Assembly: GCA_964540655.1 (NCBI GenBank)
Contig: CAZINR010000050.1
Span: forward strand, 1-9,189
Source: CAZQBY01 sp964540655
GTDB lineage: Archaea > Altiarchaeota > Altiarchaeia > JAFGQM01
Direction: 5' to 3'
DNA length: 9,189 bases
Positions 5,553 through 9,189 of the stretch are shown here, in pieces. The notes beneath the pieces were generated by a model. That model searched no databases and had not been told where the DNA came from. It saw only the letters and a list, made by a program, of their open reading frames with translations. The stretch's first letter is position 1, and each line of letters starts with the position of its first letter. The translations under genes and the position numbers were made by a program.

Positions 5553-5975
5553 ATGGCACCGCCTGAACCGCGCAAGCCGAGAGGGTCACTAGGGAAGGGC
5601 GCGATAACCGGGGCGCGCACCAAGAAGCAGATAGCCGCCCAGCAGGCACGGGGGCGCGCAAAGCGAGCGGCCGAGGCCGCAGCCAAGGTAAGCGCCATGC
5701 GGCATGGGAAGAAGAAAAGCTTCGTCTCCGAGCCGGATCCCGCCCTGCTCAAGCATCTTGTCGAGCATCTGGAGTCGGGCGGCGAGGGAGCCGAGCACTC
5801 CATCCAGCTCGGGGAGGGCATGACCCTGAGCCGGACCGAGACCGGTTCGCATCGCGGCAAGAAGACCACCCATTTCACCCTGAGATACACCTGGAAGCCC
5901 ATCATAGGCAGGCAGAGGACCGAGAGCGCGGTCTTCGAGAGGAGGGGCAACCGCCTGGTCAGAGTGGTTTTTTAG
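5553..5975 (+). CDS. Small basic protein, second member of the paralogue array
   Basis: A 140-residue protein of unknown function. Roughly the first 50 residues are low-complexity, Ala/Arg/Lys-rich and strongly basic (for example RGRAKRAAEAAAK), like a nucleic-acid-binding or disordered tail. A short helix (DPALLKHLVEHLESG, about 63-77) leads to the C-terminal domain: SIQLGEGMTLSRTE, then HFTLRYTWKPIIGRQRTES and a last strand RGNRLVRVVF. These blocks align with the genes at 6000 (IMLREGLTL, YTLTYEYPSLFGRRKT) and 6937 (VEIRPGLHL, FVLSLAYQHQP). It has its own TATA-like box, and its final Phe and stop codons (TTTTAG) form part of the presumed TATA box of the next gene. No known domain recognised. 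Confidence 0.72.
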   Translation: MAPPEPRKPRGSLGKGAITGARTKKQIAAQQARGRAKRAAEAAAKVSAMRHGKKKSFVSEPDPALLKHLVEHLESGGEGAEHSIQLGEGMTLSRTETGSHRGKKTTHFTLRYTWKPIIGRQRTESAVFERRGNRLVRVVF

Positions 5976-5999
5976 CCTTAACCCGCATATTTACGCAGA
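5965..5999 (+). promoter_or_regulatory. TATA-like box embedded in a stop codon, before the third array gene
   Basis: TTTTTTAG (5968-5975) contains the end of the previous coding sequence, including its TAG. It is centred about 28 nt before the ATG at 6000. The surrounding string TTTTTAGCCTTAAC closely repeats TTTTTAGCCTTGAC before the gene at 5079; in both cases exactly 26 nt separate the TTTTT run from the ATG. That repetition supports a genuine promoter element. Confidence 0.5.
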
Positions 6000-6575
6000 A
6001 TGAGCCCGGAACCGCCGAAAAAAGGCAAAGGCCGCAAGAAGGGACCTAATCGGCGCGGAGAAAAATTTGATATGGGAAGGCTGGCCAAGCTTAGAGGGTC
6101 CCAAAAGGAGCGAGACGCCAGGGAAAAAAGGAGGAGCGCTGTAGGGAAAGGGGCCGGCGTCAACGCGAAGATTGCGGCTTATGAAAGAGCCCAGAGGGAA
6201 AAGGAGGCTGCGGCCGCCAAAAGAAGGACCAAAGAGGGGGCCGAAGGCAAGCCGGAGAGGCCCGAGAGAAAAGAGCTGCCGGGCATAGCCGGGATGTCCC
6301 ACAGGCAGATTAAGCGCGTAATGAAGAAGCCGAGAAAGCACGGGCTTCCGAGGATGATAAGGGAGGAGATGAGCACCTTGAACGCCGCAGGAGGGGGGCA
6401 GATAATGCTGAGGGAGGGGCTTACCCTGAGGCTCAAACCGGGACTTAAGGCCGCAGACGGCCATGTCAAAAGGCACCCGATATACACGCTCACCTATGAA
6501 TACCCCAGCCTTTTCGGCCGGCGGAAGACCATGGAGGTCATGATAGGCTCCGACGGCAGAGTCATAGGCTCATAA
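6000..6575 (+). CDS. Small basic protein, third and longest member of the paralogue array
   Basis: A 191-residue, very basic protein of unknown function. The N-terminal half is low-complexity and Lys/Arg-rich (KKGKGRKKGPNRRGEKFDMG, then a helical segment around residues 60-80 rich in Ala, Glu and Arg), probably disordered or nucleic-acid binding. The helix ahead of the conserved domain reads PRMIREEMSTL (about 117-127). The C-terminal domain runs GGGQIMLREGLTLRLKPG, then YTLTYEYPSLFGRRKTMEV and GSDGRVIGS. This is the clearest match to the domain in the 5553 gene (FTLRYTWKPIIGRQRTES) and the 6937 gene. There is no signal peptide or obvious membrane helix. Five bases separate its stop from the next ATG, so the next gene is likely co-transcribed. 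Confidence 0.73.
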   Translation: MSPEPPKKGKGRKKGPNRRGEKFDMGRLAKLRGSQKERDAREKRRSAVGKGAGVNAKIAAYERAQREKEAAAAKRRTKEGAEGKPERPERKELPGIAGMSHRQIKRVMKKPRKHGLPRMIREEMSTLNAAGGGQIMLREGLTLRLKPGLKAADGHVKRHPIYTLTYEYPSLFGRRKTMEVMIGSDGRVIGS

Positions 6576-6580
6576 CCCTC

Positions 6581-6907
6581 ATGCCCAGACACCGGAGAAG
6601 CGAGCGCCTGCCCCAGAGGCTAGTGGATAAGGTCAAGGCCAGTGACTACTCCGAGTTCTTCGGCAGAATCCACGCCATCGATGGCGGAGGGCTGGCCGGG
6701 CCGAGGTACGGCTTGAAGAGGCCCGTCCTGCCCGACGGCGGGAAGCCGGGAGTGGGGGCGCCCATGGACGTCCAGTACACCCTCAAGGACCATTTCATAA
6801 CACGCACCGAGTTCGTGCGCGGCGAGCCGGCCATTCCAGTCCACATGGCCCACTTCGACGCCGAGACCGGCAAGAGGTTCTCGACCGTGCTGGACAGGTT
6901 CGGATGA
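6581..6907 (+). CDS. Small protein in the paralogue array, divergent or reduced member
   Basis: A 108-residue protein of unknown function, the shortest in the array. A basic start (MPRHRRSERLPQRLVDKVK) is followed by FFGRIHAIDGGGLAGPRYGL and a C-terminal part VQYTLKDHFITRTEFVRGEP and FDAETGKRFSTVLDRF. The VQYTL strand and the later Glu-Thr-Gly-Lys turn could correspond to the FTLRY/YTLTY strand and the terminal G-containing hairpin of its neighbours, but the match is weak and I cannot prove homology. It lies 5 nt after the previous stop, with no obvious Shine-Dalgarno sequence and no separate TATA box, so translation within the upstream message is likely. Coding is supported by its placement and by neighbour-like composition. 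Confidence 0.65.
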   Translation: MPRHRRSERLPQRLVDKVKASDYSEFFGRIHAIDGGGLAGPRYGLKRPVLPDGGKPGVGAPMDVQYTLKDHFITRTEFVRGEPAIPVHMAHFDAETGKRFSTVLDRFG

Positions 6908-6936
6908 TTTAAGAGCCGTGGGGAGAATAAAGCAAG
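6903..6936 (+). promoter_or_regulatory. Possible TATA-like box or ribosome binding site before the fifth array gene
   Basis: GATTTAAGAG (6905-6914) overlaps the previous stop and is centred about 27 nt before the ATG at 6937, which suits a weak leaderless promoter. A GTGGGGAG (6919-6926) lies about 10 nt before the ATG and could instead act as a Shine-Dalgarno sequence in a read-through transcript. The two readings cannot be separated by sight. Confidence 0.35.
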
Positions 6937-7356
6937 ATGAGCCCGGGAAGGCATGGTGAGCCGCATGAGGAGGAGAGGCCCCAGTTCGACCGGGAGGGCA
7001 TCGACGAGCTCAGGCGGCATATCGCGCAGTCCAAGGAGAAAAGGCGAAAGCTGCCGGCGCTGAGGAGCCTCCGCGGCAGGAGGCTCATAAGGGAGATGAG
7101 AAAGGCCAACGGCGAGGAGCTGCTCTGGCTCATGGAGCCGCACCTGGATAAGACAGTGGGAAGCGAAAGGGTGGAAATACGGCCGGGGCTCCATCTCCTG
7201 TCAAGGAGGAGATTCGAGAGGGGCGACCGCGGCCAGGTGTTCGTACTGAGCCTCGCCTACCAGCACCAGCCGTGGTGGAGAAGGTGGCTTGGGATAGGGC
7301 CCAAGCAGCACACGGTCGTGGTCAACAGCAGGGGTGAAATCATTTCCAGGCCCTGA
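6937..7356 (+). CDS. Small basic protein, last member of the paralogue array
   Basis: A 139-residue protein of unknown function. The first 30 residues are polar, followed by an Arg-rich helical region (RRHIAQSKEKRRKLPAL, then RGRRLIREMRKANGEELLWL). The C-terminal domain follows the array plan: GSERVEIRPGLHLLSRR, GQVFVLSLAYQHQPWWRRW, and a closing strand HTVVVNSRGEIISRP. The WWRRWLGIG insertion between the central strand and the last hairpin occupies the place of FGRRK in the 6000 gene and GRQR in the 5553 gene. The charged helix LLWLMEPHLDK before the domain matches LLKHLVEHLES in the 5553 gene. No catalytic motif is recognised. Directly downstream is the rpl30e promoter. Confidence 0.7.
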   Translation: MSPGRHGEPHEEERPQFDREGIDELRRHIAQSKEKRRKLPALRSLRGRRLIREMRKANGEELLWLMEPHLDKTVGSERVEIRPGLHLLSRRRFERGDRGQVFVLSLAYQHQPWWRRWLGIGPKQHTVVVNSRGEIISRP

Positions 7357-7368
7357 AGCCGCGGAATA

Positions 7369-7428
7369 ACGTTTTTATACCAACGCCTTCAAATTACAGA
7401 GCACGGGTGGTTAATTTCCAACTGAGAG
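7369..7428 (+). promoter_or_regulatory. Promoter and leader of rpl30e-nusA
   Basis: TTTTTATAC (7372-7380) is a good archaeal TATA box with a purine-containing AATAAC just upstream. It lies about 53 nt before the ATG at 7429. Transcription would start near 7400-7405, leaving a leader of about 25 nt, unlike the leaderless spacing seen for most other genes in the window. GGGTGG at 7405-7410 is too far from the ATG to be a usual ribosome binding site; GAGAG directly abuts the ATG. Confidence 0.55.
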
Positions 7429-7719
7429 ATGAGTTTTGAAGAAGAGATGAAAAAGGTCCTCAAGGACGGCAAGATAATAATCGGCGAGAAGAAGGTCAAG
7501 AAGGGCCTTCTCAACGGCACCGTCAAGATGGTGGTGGCGGCGAAGAACATCTCGGATCGGACCAAAGAGGACTTCAAGAGATATGCCGAGATGTCCGACA
7601 TCAAATTCTACGAGTACCCCGATTCTTCCAGAGAGCTGGGCTACACCTGCGCCAAGCCGTTCCCGGTGGCGACCATCGCTGTGGTCGATGACGGCGGAAG
7701 CGACATCCTCAAGGTTTGA
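7429..7719 (+). CDS. rpl30e: Large-subunit ribosomal protein L30e (eL30)
   Basis: A 96-residue protein matching archaeal L30e in length and sequence. It belongs to the L7Ae/L30e RNA-binding fold and is part of the large ribosomal subunit. Typical features are the N-terminal helix, GKIIIGEKKVKKGLLNGTVK (about residues 14-33), VVAAKNIS, the KFYEYPDSSRELG stretch (about 59-71) and the closing AKPFPVATIAVVDDGGSDI. The stop lies 3 nt before the nusA ATG, the usual archaeal arrangement. In many archaea this pair sits between rpoA2 and rps12; here the upstream neighbours are lineage-specific small proteins. It has its own TATA box. Identification is firm. Confidence 0.93.
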   Translation: MSFEEEMKKVLKDGKIIIGEKKVKKGLLNGTVKMVVAAKNISDRTKEDFKRYAEMSDIKFYEYPDSSRELGYTCAKPFPVATIAVVDDGGSDILKV

Positions 7720-7722
7720 ACG

Positions 7723-8121
7723 ATGCAACTCAACACCGAAGACATAAGATTCCTGAACGCCTTCGAGATGCTTACCCACGCCCGGGCCGTCGACTGCTTC
7801 GATGCCGAGGGCACCCTTGTTTTTATAATCAAGAGCGGCCAGATGGGCAAGGCCATAGGCAAGGGCGGGGAGACAATCGCCAAGGTGCGCAGGAAGCTGG
7901 GGAAGAGGGTCGCCGTCTACGAGGACTCCGACAACCCGCGCGAGTTCATAATCAACGCCTGCAAGCCTGTCAGGGCCAGTCCGGACATCGGGGACGATTA
8001 TATTAAAGTGGACGTGCCCCGCGGGCAGAGGGACCAGATAACCGGGCGGGAGATAAGGATCCTGAAAGAGCTCTTCAAGAGGAAGCTGGGCGTCAACAAG
8101 GCCGACTTCTCCTTCGTCTAG
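7723..8121 (+). CDS. nusA: Archaeal NusA-like transcription factor with two KH domains
   Basis: A 132-residue protein, the expected size for archaeal NusA, which has only the two KH RNA-binding domains and lacks the N-terminal and S1 domains of the bacterial factor. The first KH domain has the GxxG loop in GKAIGKGGETIAKVRRKLGK (residues 42-61, loop at 46-49). The region from about 62 to 98 holds VAVYEDSDNPREFIINACKP, and the second KH-like domain continues with YIKVDVPRGQRDQITGREIR before a Lys-rich end. Its likely role is RNA contact during transcription elongation or termination, or ribosome-linked functions; the archaeal role is less well defined than the bacterial one. Its TAG shares CTAG with the stop of the convergent peptidase gene. 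Usual downstream partners rps12, rps7 and tuf are absent. Confidence 0.92.
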   Translation: MQLNTEDIRFLNAFEMLTHARAVDCFDAEGTLVFIIKSGQMGKAIGKGGETIAKVRRKLGKRVAVYEDSDNPREFIINACKPVRASPDIGDDYIKVDVPRGQRDQITGREIRILKELFKRKLGVNKADFSFV

Positions 8122-9149
8122 AGTATCTCGTCCACCCTCTTCACGAACTCCGCCACCAGCTTCGCCGCGTTCTTGACGTCGTCGTAATTGGCTATGCTCA
8201 GCGGGGAGTGTATGTACCTCGTGGGTATTGAGACACCGCCGGTCAAGACGCCCTCGTTGCTCATGTAGATTATCGCCGCGTCGGTCATTCCGCCCTTCGT
8301 CGCCTCCAGCTGGTAGGGTATCTTGGCCTCCTTGGCGCAGCGCATTAGATGCTTTTTCACCTGCGGCGACGGGACCAGCCCGTGTCCGCTCGACTCGACC
8401 ACCGTTATGGCCGGGCCCTTGCCCAGCTCCAGGGCGGTCTCATTCTTGTTGATGTCAGGGGTGTCGCCGGCTATGCCCGTGTCTATCGCGATTGCGAAAT
8501 CGGGCTTGAGTTTGAACGTGGCGGTGCGCGCCCCCTTGAGGCCGAGCTCCTCCTGGACGGTCGCTACGGCATAAACAGTCCCCTTGAACGAGTCGAGCTG
8601 CTTCATTACCTCTATCAGAGCTGCGCAGCCCACGCGGTTGTCCAGGGCCTTGCCCATGAAGTTCTTGCCCAGGTCCCGGAAGGGGGTGTCGAAGACCACC
8701 GCGTCCCCGATCTGGACCTTCTTCTTGACTTCTTCTTTGTCTAGACCAGTATCGATGTACATGTCGTCACCCTTGAGCTTTTTCTTCTTGTCCTCGTCGT
8801 CCTTCTTGAGGTGCGGCGGCTTGAAGCCTATGACGCCGGGGATTTGTCCGCCCTCGGCCATTATGAGGACGTTGCGCGCCGGAAGGGTCTCGTCGTCTAT
8901 GCCGCCCATGGGTATGAACTTTATGAAGCCGTTGTCGTCTATGTATTTGACCAGCAGACCTATCTCGTCCATGTGGGCAGCCAGCATTATCTTGGGGCTG
9001 CCGCTGCCCTTCTTGCAGACGACGTTGCCGAACTTGTCCACTTCCGTCTCGCCGTGCTTGGAGAGGCGCTTCTTCATTATGGCGCGGATCTCCTCTTCGT
9101 AGCCGCTTATGCCCTTTGCCTCGGTCAATTCCCTGAGAAGGTCTTTCAT
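8118..9149 (-). CDS. M42-family metallo-aminopeptidase (TET-type)
   Basis: A 343-residue cytosolic peptidase of normal M42 length. These enzymes assemble into large tetrahedral particles and trim peptides released by the proteasome. The co-catalytic metal site is complete: His59 and Asp61 in AAHMDEIG, Asp170 in KALDNRVG, Glu200-Glu201 in VQEELGLKGA, Asp223 in AIDTG and His314 in RYIHSP. GISGYEEE near the N-terminus and GVIGFKPPHL are also typical. The Lys/Asp-rich stretch at 115-128 falls where the family has a variable insertion between KPPH and the IDTG strand. Older annotations call such proteins endoglucanases; the motifs indicate a peptidase. The preferred residue (Lys, Glu, Leu type) cannot be read from the motifs. 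The ATG lies about 30 nt after an AT-rich TATA-like box. Confidence 0.95.
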   Translation of the reverse strand: MKDLLRELTEAKGISGYEEEIRAIMKKRLSKHGETEVDKFGNVVCKKGSGSPKIMLAAHMDEIGLLVKYIDDNGFIKFIPMGGIDDETLPARNVLIMAEGGQIPGVIGFKPPHLKKDDEDKKKKLKGDDMYIDTGLDKEEVKKKVQIGDAVVFDTPFRDLGKNFMGKALDNRVGCAALIEVMKQLDSFKGTVYAVATVQEELGLKGARTATFKLKPDFAIAIDTGIAGDTPDINKNETALELGKGPAITVVESSGHGLVPSPQVKKHLMRCAKEAKIPYQLEATKGGMTDAAIIYMSNEGVLTGGVSIPTRYIHSPLSIANYDDVKNAAKLVAEFVKRVDEIL

Positions 9150-9169
9150 CGTAATTTGTTAATTTGCCC

Positions 9170-9186
9170 GGCAATATTTAAAATTG
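9170..9186 (-). promoter_or_regulatory. TATA-like box for the M42 peptidase gene
   Basis: On the minus strand ATTTTAAATAT (9184-9174) is centred about 30 nt upstream of the ATG at 9149. It is the most AT-rich spot in the neighbourhood and the spacing suits a leaderless or nearly leaderless archaeal transcript. Inferred from position and composition. Confidence 0.55.
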
Positions 9187-9189
9187 CGA

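Noticed and set aside
8760..8810. Lys/Asp-rich stretch in the peptidase as a novel insertion
   Set aside because: M42 peptidases normally have a variable charged stretch between KPPH and the next strand, so this is ordinary variation.
1..9189. tRNA, rRNA, CRISPR, insertion sequence, attachment site or riboswitch
   Set aside because: The sequence is almost fully occupied by coding regions. No cloverleaf, repeat-spacer series, inverted-repeat-bounded transposase or long structured leader was seen by eye; a covariance-model scan would be the decisive check.

Overview
The window is archaeal chromosome. The evidence is the start of an archaeal-type phosphopantothenate-pathway ligase, an archaeal NadM, a short archaeal GatC next to GatA, ribosomal protein L30e followed by a stand-alone two-KH NusA, and an M42 (TET-type) aminopeptidase. 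AT-rich TATA-like boxes sit about 24-30 nt upstream of many start codons, as expected for leaderless archaeal transcripts. The DNA is GC-rich by eye, favours ATA for Ile and AGG/AGA for Arg, and is packed almost without gaps. Very short intergenic regions and several small lineage-specific proteins would fit a small-genome archaeon such as a DPANN lineage (Micrarchaeota or Diapherotrites-like). That placement is a guess, not a demonstration.

Layout. (1) 1-190, minus: 5' end of the 4-phosphopantoate--beta-alanine ligase gene, divergent from the next operon across 53 bp. (2) 244-2162, plus: a tightly overlapping five-gene operon of MNT nucleotidyltransferase, HEPN protein, NadM and two small related proteins of unknown function. 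(3) 2159-5041, minus: a stand-alone asparagine-synthetase-like ATPase domain, a small basic membrane protein, gatC and gatA. Their products centre on Asn and amidated-aminoacyl-tRNA chemistry. GatB is not in the window. (4) 5079-7356, plus: five consecutive small basic proteins, at least four of which share a recognisable C-terminal domain (a tandem paralogue array). I do not recognise the family. (5) 7429-8121, plus: rpl30e-nusA with its own leadered promoter. (6) 8118-9149, minus: M42 aminopeptidase, convergent with nusA.

The most interesting points are the tandem array of an apparently undescribed small-protein family, with near-identical promoter elements in front of two members; the second paralogous pair behind nadM; the HEPN/MNT module translationally coupled to NAD synthesis; the glutaminase-less AsnB-like protein with Gln in place of the usual active-site Glu; and two convergent gene pairs that both end on a shared CTAG. 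No tRNA, rRNA, CRISPR array, insertion sequence or other obvious mobile element was seen. No gene-free stretch exceeds about 75 bases.
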